Source of the DNA: Lysinibacillus mangiferihumi
Lineage (GTDB): Bacteria > Bacillota > Bacilli > Bacillales_A > Planococcaceae
Reading direction: 5' to 3'
DNA: 64,000 nt
Assembly (NCBI RefSeq): GCF_003049665.1
Contig: NZ_PYWM01000024.1
Location: 1 to 64,000, forward strand
Shown in pieces: positions 1 through 7,364 of the stretch. The position numbers and the translations under genes are program-made. Below the pieces are notes generated by a model that was given only the letters and a program-made list of their open reading frames with translations, did no database searches and was not told the DNA's origin. Position 1 is the first letter of the stretch. Each line of letters starts with the position of its first letter.

Positions 1-671
1 TTTGTTATATATGAAATTGGTGTGCTTATGATTGCTTGAAAGGGGAAAAAACTTGTTAACTCTTTTAACCAATGGGGATATAAAGCAACAGGAATAAAAA
101 TACCACCAAAAATAATTAATAAGGCATCATAAAACTCCATTATACCCCAATAATTACCTGTGAAAATTGCTAGATAACTTATTAATTGTAAAATTAAAAA
201 AGCTAAGATGTATGCATTTATATATGCTACCAAAAAAAGTAGCATTCTTTCAAATGTAATAATATTAAAATCTATTTGGAATAAAAACAATCTGCAAATT
301 AATAAAGAAGGTAGTGCCAAAAATATTATTCTATATAAAAGTGTACCTAATTCATTAGCCATATTTATTAGAAACAAAGAAATGGGTTTAATTAACAATA
401 CAGTAATTCTACCATCTATTATTTTTGTTGCTAAAAATTGTACTGTACTGTGGCTTGGTAATGTCCTCAAAAGAATTGGAGTTAATACCACGTATAAAAT
501 TACTTCTATATTATTAGAGACATTAGGATTTTCATTTTCTATATTTATCCATATAAAGTATTGAATTAATATAATAATCCCTATTCCTATTAATTGAAAT
601 AAGGTATTTAATCTATAGTAATATTGTGTTTTGAATGCAGCCAAAAAGTAGCCAGAAATACTTTTAATCAT
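1..671 (-). CDS. ABC-2 type exporter permease (3' end beyond window edge)
   Basis: The frame is open without a stop from an ATG at 671 down to base 1 (223 codons seen). The product is very hydrophobic, with several membrane spans starting around residue 24, and a GGIFIPVALYP stretch near residue 190 followed by a pre-membrane segment typical of ABC-2 permeases. Its ATG overlaps the stop of the ATPase gene upstream (ATGATTAA), which implies translational coupling. With that ATPase it most likely forms the exporter of the modified peptide encoded in this operon; it could also give self-immunity. Family assignment is by hydropathy and partner, so the precise subfamily is inferred. Confidence 0.85.
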   Translation of the reverse strand, partial: MIKSISGYFLAAFKTQYYYRLNTLFQLIGIGIIILIQYFIWINIENENPNVSNNIEVILYVVLTPILLRTLPSHSTVQFLATKIIDGRITVLLIKPISLFLINMANELGTLLYRIIFLALPSLLICRLFLFQIDFNIITFERMLLFLVAYINAYILAFLILQLISYLAIFTGNYWGIMEFYDALLIIFGGIFIPVALYPHWLKELTSFFPFQAIISTPISYIT

Positions 672-1644
672 ACGCCAGAACCTCAAGATTATTTTTTAGA
701 ATACTTTCTAAATCAAGTTCTTTAAAAATTAAAGTAGCTTCACTATCGATCATTCTTACTATATCTTTAACTTGTTCATCATTATACTTACTTGAATTAA
801 ATATATATTCTACAGCATTAATTCTTGTATCTACCTTTTTAAATGATTTCGGCATATTTAAATCTATATTTTTTTTTTGATTTGAAATAAGTACCGATCT
901 AAAACACTTAAATTCAGATAAAAATAAACTAGTTTTTCCATCATATTTCAAAATGCCCTGATCAATTAAAATAATTCGTTCACATACTTTTTCTATATCG
1001 TGTAAATCATGAGTGGTTAACATGATTGTAGTGTTTAAGTCTTTATTAATTTGAATAAGAAAATCCATCACATTTTTTTTAGTGCTGACATCTAATCCAA
1101 GAGTAGGTTCATCTAAATACACTAACTTTGGTTCATTAATAAAAGTAGCAACTAATTCTGCCCTCATCCTTTGTCCCAATGATAGTTGTCGGACAGGTTG
1201 TTTCAAATAATCAATATTAAGAAGGCTAATTAGATATTCTAACCACTGATCATTACTTTTAGTTTCAACATTATAAATTTTTTTTAAAATTTTAAATGAT
1301 TCAAACAATGGTAAATCCCACCATAAATTTGTTTTTTGTCCCATTAGTACGCCTGTGTATTTTGCAATTTTCATTCTTTTCTTAAAAGGGTTTTCATTAT
1401 TAATTACTACCTTTCCAGCTGTAGGTTCCATTAGCCCCGTTAATAATTTAATTGTAGTGGATTTTCCAGATCCATTGGGTCCAATATAACCTACAATTTC
1501 CCCTTTTTTTATGGTGAAATTTATATTTTGTAAAGCATCAACATACTTGTATCTAGGGTTTAAAAAATATTTTATTTTACTTTTCCATTCTTCCTCTCCA
1601 ATTCTAACTTTATATTTATGGTATATCCCCTCAACCTTTATCAT
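664..1644 (-). CDS. ABC transporter ATP-binding protein of a peptide exporter
   Basis: Cytoplasmic ATPase that powers the adjacent permease. Visible are Walker A (GPNGSGKST, about residues 55-63), the signature LSLGQRMRAEL, Walker B (LVYLDEPTLGLD) and the H-loop region (TTHDL). The long N-terminal stretch before the P-loop and the GQKTNLWWDLP segment in the Q-loop region are typical of the COG4586-type ATPases that work with ABC-2 permeases. An upstream ATG at 1662 gives a longer frame, but GGAGGGG sits 7 bases before the ATG at 1644, so I take 1644. The start overlaps the end of the protease gene by 14 bases, marking one operon. The exported product is inferred from the neighbours. Confidence 0.93.
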   Translation of the reverse strand: MIKVEGIYHKYKVRIGEEEWKSKIKYFLNPRYKYVDALQNINFTIKKGEIVGYIGPNGSGKSTTIKLLTGLMEPTAGKVVINNENPFKKRMKIAKYTGVLMGQKTNLWWDLPLFESFKILKKIYNVETKSNDQWLEYLISLLNIDYLKQPVRQLSLGQRMRAELVATFINEPKLVYLDEPTLGLDVSTKKNVMDFLIQINKDLNTTIMLTTHDLHDIEKVCERIILIDQGILKYDGKTSLFLSEFKCFRSVLISNQKKNIDLNMPKSFKKVDTRINAVEYIFNSSKYNDEQVKDIVRMIDSEATLIFKELDLESILKNNLEVLAYD

Positions 1645-2248
1645 TACTACCCCTCCATACACTTAGACAATTGTATATTTCCTCAATATATCGCAGCCTT
1701 CCCTTCGATACCAATCTACCTTGATTAATATCATATTTTTCGCCATAAACCTTAGTTGAAAAAACTTCAGCAAAATCATCGAAATGGTTTTCTGCTCCAT
1801 ACTCTGTCGTACCTGTATCATTTCCACTATCACCTACAGGGTAATAAGAAATTCCTTGTTTATTCTCTAAATAATAACTTCCTGTTTTTTCAAATAAGAT
1901 TTCAGATGCTTGAAAATTTAGTGCTGCATCATAAACATGTCCCATCTCATGTACAAAAGTTCCTTTTAAATAGTTCGATATATCATTGAATCTACCGCTA
2001 GAACCGTCTAAAGCAGAATTGAAAATAAATAAATAGATTATACTCTTATGAATGAAGGTGTATGCACTATCCATTCCACCATGGATTGGAACTTGTCTAA
2101 TAATTAACTTTAAATTCGACTCCTTTAGATGTTTTTCTAAATAAGAATCGAAATCTTTGAATACTTCATTAATATCATAAATTGCTTCAAGTAAAACTCC
2201 CTTTTCAAAGTAAGTAAAATTTGATTCAAAAATAATATCTGCTAACAT
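1631..2248 (-). CDS. HExxH zinc metalloprotease, candidate leader peptidase
   Basis: 205 residues with the zinc-binding motif HEMGH near residue 100 and a downstream segment YGAENHFDDFAEVF near residue 155 that can supply the third ligand. The spacing and the AE-FAE pattern resemble the lethal-factor-like (ATLF) metallopeptidase fold. There is no signal peptide or membrane span, so it probably acts in the cytoplasm. It sits between the radical SAM gene and the ABC genes, the usual place for the peptidase that removes a leader before export. AAGGAAA lies 7 bases before the ATG. Fold and role are inferred; the motif is seen. Confidence 0.8.
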   Translation of the reverse strand: MLADIIFESNFTYFEKGVLLEAIYDINEVFKDFDSYLEKHLKESNLKLIIRQVPIHGGMDSAYTFIHKSIIYLFIFNSALDGSSGRFNDISNYLKGTFVHEMGHVYDAALNFQASEILFEKTGSYYLENKQGISYYPVGDSGNDTGTTEYGAENHFDDFAEVFSTKVYGEKYDINQGRLVSKGRLRYIEEIYNCLSVWRGSNDKG

Positions 2249-2263
2249 TTTAGTATTTCCTTA

Positions 2264-3919
2264 TTAAAAAAACATTTGGTGTTCTTCAAGGCTTTTATCC
2301 ATGTAATCAAGTGCTTTTTTTCCGAAACGCAATTCAATTTCTCTATTAGTTTTTAATGCAGAATAAATATCGTATCGTTCATTTTTACAAGTAAGTTTTT
2401 GCACTTCGAGTTTTTCTTTAATTTTCTCTTTGTCATCATTATTAGATATATAAAATTCTGGATAATCAATTTTACATAATCTCGAAGCCCAGCATTTGCT
2501 ACAAGAACCTGAATTACAATATCCTTGGAAATTATCAATAATATTATTAATTCGTTCTTTACTAATTCCATATCTAAGATGACCTATTTTGTAATCTTCA
2601 TGTTGATGTTCATAACTAGAATATATTGTCCCATCTGCTCCAATAGTTGTTATATGCATTCCTGGTGCCTCGTCCATACCAATTAATTTATTTAAAGTTG
2701 ATTGTATAGTTTTAATTGGTCTCCATGTAACTGCCGAAAATGCTCTATGCAAAAAGTTAAACCCTGTTGAAAAGAAATAAAGAGACGAAGATTTTTTTTC
2801 TTCTTCTGAATAGGCATGCGTTTTCATAAATATTTTCCACAAATCATCTTTCGCTTCACATAGTTGTTCATAGTAATTAGAACCAATATCATTACCCGGC
2901 AATATCATATCAAAATCTAAATGTAAAGCTTGTGTTGCTGGTCCCCACTTTGTAAAAAAATCATATAGAAGAGGTATATTATATGGAGGGGTAATCACAC
3001 AAACTATTCCAAAATGGGTGCTATAATATTCAGGATATGTTTCACTTACCCATTTTAATTTTTTGCTGACTATATCTAACGTTCCATTCCCATATTTATC
3101 TAACCTATATTTATCATGGTTTGGGCCATCTATTGAAACATTAATATAAAAACCCTTGTACTGACAAAAGTCCATCATTCTTGAATTTATTAAAGTACCA
3201 TTAGTTGCAATTTGATACAGGATGTTATCAATATTAATCTTATACTTGATTGATATTTCATCAATATAATTCACAATATCTTTAATTAATTTAAAATTTA
3301 ATAAAGGTTCTCCACCAAAAAAGTAAACCGCTCTTTGCTTTTCAATATTATTATTAGATAAAATAAATTTCTTCACTATTGGTTTTAAATCTTCAATATT
3401 TGCTTTCAATTTTCTATGAACACGTGTATCTTTATAAGCGCCTCCAAAATAACAATAAGTGCAACGTATATTGCATTCCTCTGTCGTATTTATCAATAAA
3501 ACTTTCATTTCAAATTTCTCTATATTTCTTCTGAAATTAGGCTGTGTAAAAATATAACCTTCCCTATCAATGGGCGAAAACAAACCTTTTAATCTTTTGC
3601 AAGAAGTAACTATATCCGCTAGAGAACTTTCTTTAATATCTATTTTTTCTTTTAATGTGTACGGCTCTATGTCAAAACCGTATTCTAGAATTTGATATTC
3701 CAGATTATTTATCTCATGAATCATATTAGTAGATGTTATATAAACGAAGATTTTTTCATTAATTATGAATCTTTTGAATAGATGCAATTTATCATTTGAG
3801 ATAAATCCTGTAACTTCATTTTCCCCACGAAGTTTAATAGTGAATATAGCGTCACTTTGCTTTGTAAATATTGGAGAATCAATCTCCTTAATTTGAAGAA
3901 TTTGATTGTTATCTAACAT
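2264..3919 (-). CDS. Radical SAM/SPASM peptide-modifying enzyme
   Basis: 551 residues. An N-terminal region of about 140 residues precedes the radical SAM core, whose [4Fe-4S] motif is C149-x3-C153-x2-C156 (CNIRCTYC), followed by the GGEP-type SAM motif (FFGGEPLL). A C-terminal SPASM region (about 466-511) has six cysteines, including C468, C473, C476, C482 and C511, for auxiliary clusters. Such enzymes install crosslinks, epimerise or otherwise change residues of a RiPP precursor. The start codon touches the arginase stop (TAATG) and has a strong AGGAGG site. The exact chemistry cannot be read from sequence; thioether, cyclophane (three-residue) crosslink and epimerisation remain possible. 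Confidence 0.92.
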   Translation of the reverse strand: MLDNNQILQIKEIDSPIFTKQSDAIFTIKLRGENEVTGFISNDKLHLFKRFIINEKIFVYITSTNMIHEINNLEYQILEYGFDIEPYTLKEKIDIKESSLADIVTSCKRLKGLFSPIDREGYIFTQPNFRRNIEKFEMKVLLINTTEECNIRCTYCYFGGAYKDTRVHRKLKANIEDLKPIVKKFILSNNNIEKQRAVYFFGGEPLLNFKLIKDIVNYIDEISIKYKINIDNILYQIATNGTLINSRMMDFCQYKGFYINVSIDGPNHDKYRLDKYGNGTLDIVSKKLKWVSETYPEYYSTHFGIVCVITPPYNIPLLYDFFTKWGPATQALHLDFDMILPGNDIGSNYYEQLCEAKDDLWKIFMKTHAYSEEEKKSSSLYFFSTGFNFLHRAFSAVTWRPIKTIQSTLNKLIGMDEAPGMHITTIGADGTIYSSYEHQHEDYKIGHLRYGISKERINNIIDNFQGYCNSGSCSKCWASRLCKIDYPEFYISNNDDKEKIKEKLEVQKLTCKNERYDIYSALKTNREIELRFGKKALDYMDKSLEEHQMFF

Positions 3920-5058
3920 TAATTATTCCTCCGTATAATATTAGAAATAAATCTTAAAATTATATTACTAACCATAGTTGCTGTTAATTGAAAATTGGAA
4001 TTCAAGTTTGGAGAAAGCTCAACAAAGTCTACTCCTATCACCTTTACTGCATTTGCTATTTTCTCTAAAATAGCATTTAACTCTTTATCAGAAAATCCTT
4101 CTGGTACATAGGAGCCTGTATCAGGCATATATAGTGGGTCAAGGCAGTCGAAATCAATTGATACATAGTAAGGGTATGTTTTATCTAAGTTTTTAAGTAT
4201 CTCATCTATTTTCTCTACTGTATCTTCATATGAAAAGGTACTAACCTTATTATGAGTAGGAGGACGATTTGGATTTCTAACCCCTAATTGGATAACTTCT
4301 TTAACTCGATTAGTATTAATTAATCTATTAACAATATTATTATGTAACAGTTCATATGATTTAACCTCAGAAAAATCATCATGAGCGTCTAATTGAATTA
4401 CTCCAATTTTTTCATAGGGAATTGCTTCAATTATACTAGGAGTTATACTATGATCACCTCCTATAAAAACTGGTAACTTTGCCTTTTTAAAAATATAAGA
4501 AGCGGTATGTGAAATTTTAAACGCTGCATCTTCTCTAGATCCCGTATTTAAATCATATGGTTCTGCTACATTTCCAATATCCACAATTCTTTTTTTTACT
4601 ATTAAGTCACTCTTTTTTGTCCAATCAAAGAATCCTGTGACACACAAATTATCATCATATTCCCAATCGATTGGCCAAGAATACGCTCTTAACCATATAG
4701 GGCCGAATCTTGTACCCGGCGTTGTCACTATACCTAAATCGTAAGGTATTCCAATTATTGCAGAGTCAAACACTATTGTATTATTATAAAATTCATCAAG
4801 TGAATATATAGGAAGGTTAAAAAAACCTTGTTGGAAGTCATTATAAGACTTCCTTAGGAAGTCTCTAGGTTTTTCAAAGTCTATAAAGCCTTGTTCATTT
4901 AAATATTTTATATATTCAGATTCATTACCACTTTTTATATTATCGATTAATTGCTGTTTAGAGATATTTTCAAGTTTTATTATTTTTCCATTCTCAATAT
5001 TCCATAGTTTTAAGTAATTGAATTCTTCGATTACTAAAACTTCTTTTTTAAGAAACAA
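3919..5058 (-). CDS. Arginase-family enzyme, probable peptide arginase (Arg to Orn)
   Basis: 379 residues with a complete ureohydrolase manganese site: H203 (GGDHSI), D224, H226 and D228 (DAHDD), D302 and D304 (SIDFDCLDP). Free-arginine arginases and agmatinases are about 300 residues; this one has about 80 extra N-terminal residues that look like a small alpha/beta domain. Next to a radical SAM enzyme and a precursor peptide, the best model is a peptide arginase that turns arginine side chains into ornithine with urea release, as described for OspR in landornamide biosynthesis. The start is TTG at 5058 with AAGGAG/GAGG upstream. A free-agmatinase role is possible but the context argues against it. 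Confidence 0.88.
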   Translation of the reverse strand: MFLKKEVLVIEEFNYLKLWNIENGKIIKLENISKQQLIDNIKSGNESEYIKYLNEQGFIDFEKPRDFLRKSYNDFQQGFFNLPIYSLDEFYNNTIVFDSAIIGIPYDLGIVTTPGTRFGPIWLRAYSWPIDWEYDDNLCVTGFFDWTKKSDLIVKKRIVDIGNVAEPYDLNTGSREDAAFKISHTASYIFKKAKLPVFIGGDHSITPSIIEAIPYEKIGVIQLDAHDDFSEVKSYELLHNNIVNRLINTNRVKEVIQLGVRNPNRPPTHNKVSTFSYEDTVEKIDEILKNLDKTYPYYVSIDFDCLDPLYMPDTGSYVPEGFSDKELNAILEKIANAVKVIGVDFVELSPNLNSNFQLTATMVSNIILRFISNIIRRNN

Positions 5059-5095
5059 ATTCCTCGCTCCTTATAAAATTATTCATTAGCTAAAT

Positions 5096-5128
5096 AAAAA
5101 GCCACAATATATTTATCGCGGCTTTTTT
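5096..5128 (-). terminator. Hairpin with U-run after the precursor gene (partial terminator)
   Basis: On the minus strand a 12-bp stem (AAAAAGCCGCGA paired with TTGTGGCTTTTT, two G-U pairs) is followed by a T-rich stretch. It lies between the precursor gene and the arginase gene in one operon. Such hairpins often let the precursor transcript outnumber the enzyme transcript. Confidence 0.7.
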
Positions 5129-5153
5129 GTTTACATACTCACTTACTTAAATC

Positions 5154-5291
5154 TTAGTTGGTAGTAGGATTTGGACGAGTATGTCTTTTTGCAAAACCTG
5201 CTTTTGTTCTAAGTGAATCAGGTAATACTTTTCTTTTTACCTCCTCAACTTTCACTTCAAAATCTTTTGTTTTTTTAGACTCTTGTTTCAT
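5154..5291 (-). CDS. Candidate RiPP precursor peptide, 45 residues
   Basis: A short gene between the oxygenase and arginase genes. A near-perfect site (AAAGGAGGTGAG) stands just before its ATG. The product starts MKQESKKTKDFEVKVEEVKR, a charged leader-like part, and ends RTKAGFAKRHTRPNPTTN, a basic core-like part with three arginines (residues 28, 36 and 39), plus F33, H37 and N41. It has no cysteine, so lanthionine or thioether chemistry is excluded. The arginines suit the peptide arginase encoded downstream; F-A-K and H-T-R are spaced like three-residue cyclophane substrates. The leader/core border is unknown (near LPDSL is a guess). Identification rests on position, ribosome binding site and composition. 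Confidence 0.85.
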   Translation of the reverse strand: MKQESKKTKDFEVKVEEVKRKVLPDSLRTKAGFAKRHTRPNPTTN

Positions 5292-5325
5292 TCTACTCAC
5301 CTCCTTTCACGATATTTAGACTTAC

Positions 5326-6075
5326 TTATATCTTTTCCAATTCAAATCTTTCTATGAAATCTAGAATATTGTGTTTATTTACATAATTTTCAGTTAATGC
5401 TATTGTTAAATCATTATTTATTACTTGATGCCACCAACACGATGGTATGATTAATAAATCTCCTTCTTCTTGAACAACTCTTTCATAATTGAATTTAGGA
5501 AACATGCTCAATATAGTTTCATCAAATAAGTCTAGGTTTGGAAACCTCTTTTTAGCTTCTATAATTTTCTCACTCTCGTCTGGCGATAAAAAAATCCACT
5601 CTTTTTCACCTGATAGTAACGCATTCCAACCATGCGTATTGTCTATATCAATATGTAATGGACTTCCACTCCCTTTTGGTCCCACATATATCCAACTATA
5701 TTGTTTTTGTATTTTTGAACTGAAAAATTTTTGATTAAATAGATTAGTGATAAAATGAGGCTCATTATAATCATTAGATAACTCACTTGCTTCATACTGA
5801 AATTTCCAATTTAGATATAATTCAGGCATTGCCCTCTGATCAGCTGGAATCTCAGTAATATAACTAATATATTCTTTTAAACTTAGTTCATAAAATTGAT
5901 TATTATAGGATGCATCTACTGTATATTCACCATACTGTTTTTTAAAAAAATCAAGATTCCATTTCTTAAACGCTTCCCATTTTGATGCATAATTTTTAAC
6001 TAATAAAGGACGATTCATGTCTTCGAATTCACTTATATAGTCTATCTTTTCGATATCTTCCGTAATCCCTATCAT
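5326..6075 (-). CDS. JmjC/cupin-type Fe(II)/2-oxoglutarate oxygenase
   Basis: 249 residues. The iron triad is visible as H141-x-D143 (SPLHIDIDNTHGW) and H216 (SCWWHQVIN), embedded in the FIH/cupin_8 pattern, with a WIYVGPKGSGSPLH lead-in. This family hydroxylates side chains, mostly at the beta carbon of Asn, Asp, His or Arg in proteins. Here the likely target is the precursor peptide encoded 34 bases downstream. AAGGAGGT stands 8 bases before the ATG at 6075. The 5' end overlaps the previous gene by 47 bases. Target residue and reaction are inferred. Confidence 0.88.
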   Translation of the reverse strand: MIGITEDIEKIDYISEFEDMNRPLLVKNYASKWEAFKKWNLDFFKKQYGEYTVDASYNNQFYELSLKEYISYITEIPADQRAMPELYLNWKFQYEASELSNDYNEPHFITNLFNQKFFSSKIQKQYSWIYVGPKGSGSPLHIDIDNTHGWNALLSGEKEWIFLSPDESEKIIEAKKRFPNLDLFDETILSMFPKFNYERVVQEEGDLLIIPSCWWHQVINNDLTIALTENYVNKHNILDFIERFELEKI

Positions 6076-6403
6076 TTCTTATTACCTCCTTTTGATTAAA
6101 ATCTTCATCAAAAATACGAATGTTTTTTAAGCCTACAACTTCAAGTAAGTTATATATTGGATCCATTTTATAAATATAATTGTGTATTATACTATCAAGT
6201 CGTTTATACTCTCCGTTTATTTCTACGACACCCTTGAATTTAGTAAATCCAATATTATTTTTTAAATCAACCATTCCATTTCTAATAGCTATACCATACT
6301 TATCATTGCTCGCTACAAAGGAATCATTTATTGTTTTAAGATGATTAACTCCATCAGCAGTGCAAGTTACTACAGAGTATTCATTTTCAAAATCAACTTC
6401 CAT
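6029..6403 (-). CDS. Unknown protein, first gene of the RiPP operon
   Basis: At least 124 residues, no recognised domain, no membrane span, mixed alpha/beta composition. The ATG at 6403 has no good ribosome binding site, and the same frame continues upstream to a stop at 6491 with protein-like sequence. A well-placed AGAGGGTGG site and ATG at 6489 open a different frame that would join this one by a -1 shift at TTTAAAA (6478-6484). The true protein may therefore start at 6489 and be about 28 residues longer. Position first in the operon suggests a cluster-specific role (partner, immunity or substrate handling), which I cannot specify. Confidence 0.65.
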   Translation of the reverse strand: MEVDFENEYSVVTCTADGVNHLKTINDSFVASNDKYGIAIRNGMVDLKNNIGFTKFKGVVEINGEYKRLDSIIHNYIYKMDPIYNLLEVVGLKNIRIFDEDFNQKEVIRNDRDYGRYRKDRLYK

Positions 6404-6477
6404 TACATCTTTATTTACAAAAATGGTAGATTGATATTGGCCATGGCTTGGCTCAACCTTTAATACACCTCTATTAA

Positions 6478-6484
6478 TTTTAAA
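6478..6484 (-). other. Possible -1 frameshift heptamer or indel at gene start
   Basis: The minus strand reads T TTA AAA in the frame of the ATG at 6489, the canonical X XXY YYZ pattern. A -1 slip here joins MSLK to INRGVLKVEPSHG and the rest of the 6029-6403 frame; without it translation ends after 9 codons. A lost A in the run of four would have the same effect. Confidence 0.4.
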
Positions 6485-6530
6485 GACATTCTACCCACCC
6501 TCTTTGAAAATAAATGTTATTTTTACAGTC

Positions 6531-6559
6531 AGTATAAAATGCCTTTTGCAAGATGAAAA
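6531..6559 (-). promoter_or_regulatory. Predicted sigma-A promoter of the RiPP operon
   Basis: On the minus strand TTTTCA (6554-6559), a 17-base spacer and TATACT (6531-6536). The -10 matches 5 of 6 and the -35 matches 4 of 6. Transcription would start near 6524, about 35 bases before the ATG at 6489. Confidence 0.5.
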
Positions 6560-6669
6560 GTGTCTATTTTTTGAATATTTTGTGAACAGAAATGATATAT
6601 AAAATAATTTAACAATAAATAATATATACTATTTTTAAAAGTAATTTATTGTTTACAGGAGGTGATATC

Positions 6670-6825
6670 TTGAAAACGATTAATTATAAAAATCCTATTG
6701 TGGCAAGCTATCTATTTATCGGTGGAATATTTATAGTCTTAGGTTTTTCTCAAGGTTTAATCTTCTTTCTAATAGGGGCGCTTTCTGTTGTTGCTGGCAT
6801 TAAAGAAAATAAAAAGGTTTCTTAA
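6670..6825 (+). CDS. Small membrane protein, 51 residues
   Basis: TTG start preceded by a strong AGGAGGTGAT site at correct distance. The product begins MKTINYKNPIVASYLFIGG and is mostly two hydrophobic spans (about 12-28 and 30-43) ending in charged KENKKVS. It diverges from the RiPP operon. I do not recognise the family. Small membrane proteins beside such clusters can be immunity factors, but nothing in the sequence proves it. Confidence 0.6.
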   Translation: MKTINYKNPIVASYLFIGGIFIVLGFSQGLIFFLIGALSVVAGIKENKKVS

Positions 6826-6933
6826 TATTGCTGGAAATTAGCTTAAAGTTACTTTCTTATCCTCAAATCTAATTTTAATTTCATCTCTACTGTCGTACTT
6901 TTAAAAGCTGTTGCTATTTTCTGGTAGCCATTC

Positions 6934-7020
6934 GTTACAGACCTTGGGGTACCGGTAAAGGAAGATTTCATTCTATTAACACCTGATCAATCAGTACCCA
7001 ATGGCACAAAAATTAGTTAA
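6934..7020 (+). pseudogene. Possible C-terminal gene relic
   Basis: After an in-frame TAG the plus strand reads VTDLGVPVKEDFILLTP, then DQSVPNGTKIS and a TAA. The composition looks like a real protein end, but there is no start or upstream domain. I cannot name the parent family. Confidence 0.25.
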
Positions 7021-7173
7021 AGCACCCTATTTCCATTTTCACTGTCACTCTGCCATCCGTATAAAACATTTTATTTGATTGCACTGACAAATGGCTAAAG
7101 CTTGATAACTTCCTCTGCATATTAATAATAGTGTAAAGCTTAAAAAGCCTTTACAAAAACTCTCCTGTTTTGG

Positions 7174-7207
7174 GGTCACTTTCTTTAGGGAAGTGACTCT
7201 TTTCTAT
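7174..7207 (+). terminator. Rho-independent terminator
   Basis: GTCACTT pairs with AAGTGAC over a short loop, followed by a T-rich run (CTCTTTTCTATTTTT). It may end the transcript of the small membrane protein or of a lost gene. Confidence 0.6.
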
Positions 7208-7364
7208 TTTTAGAATGTTAAAAATCGCCCACAATAACGTACGCTTTTTTTGTTCATTTCAATTATTGATGAAGTTGTGATAGACTTGAAGTTTAGTGCC
7301 TAGAGACATCTACAATTATTTGACCAATATCAAGTGATCAATAATAGAAAAGGATGATAACCCA

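Larger units (their letters stand above)
6826..7364. other. Gene-poor stretch with a possible relic and a terminator
   Basis: About 540 bases without an intact gene. It contains a short coding-like remnant at 6934-7020 and a terminator hairpin at 7174-7207. Nothing else was seen except the AAAGGATG site before the methyltransferase gene. Confidence 0.6.

Noticed and set aside
208-564. Plus-strand open frame of 118 codons
   Set aside because: It is antisense to the ABC permease, whose frame is open from 671 to the edge and has clear membrane spans and a coupled start.
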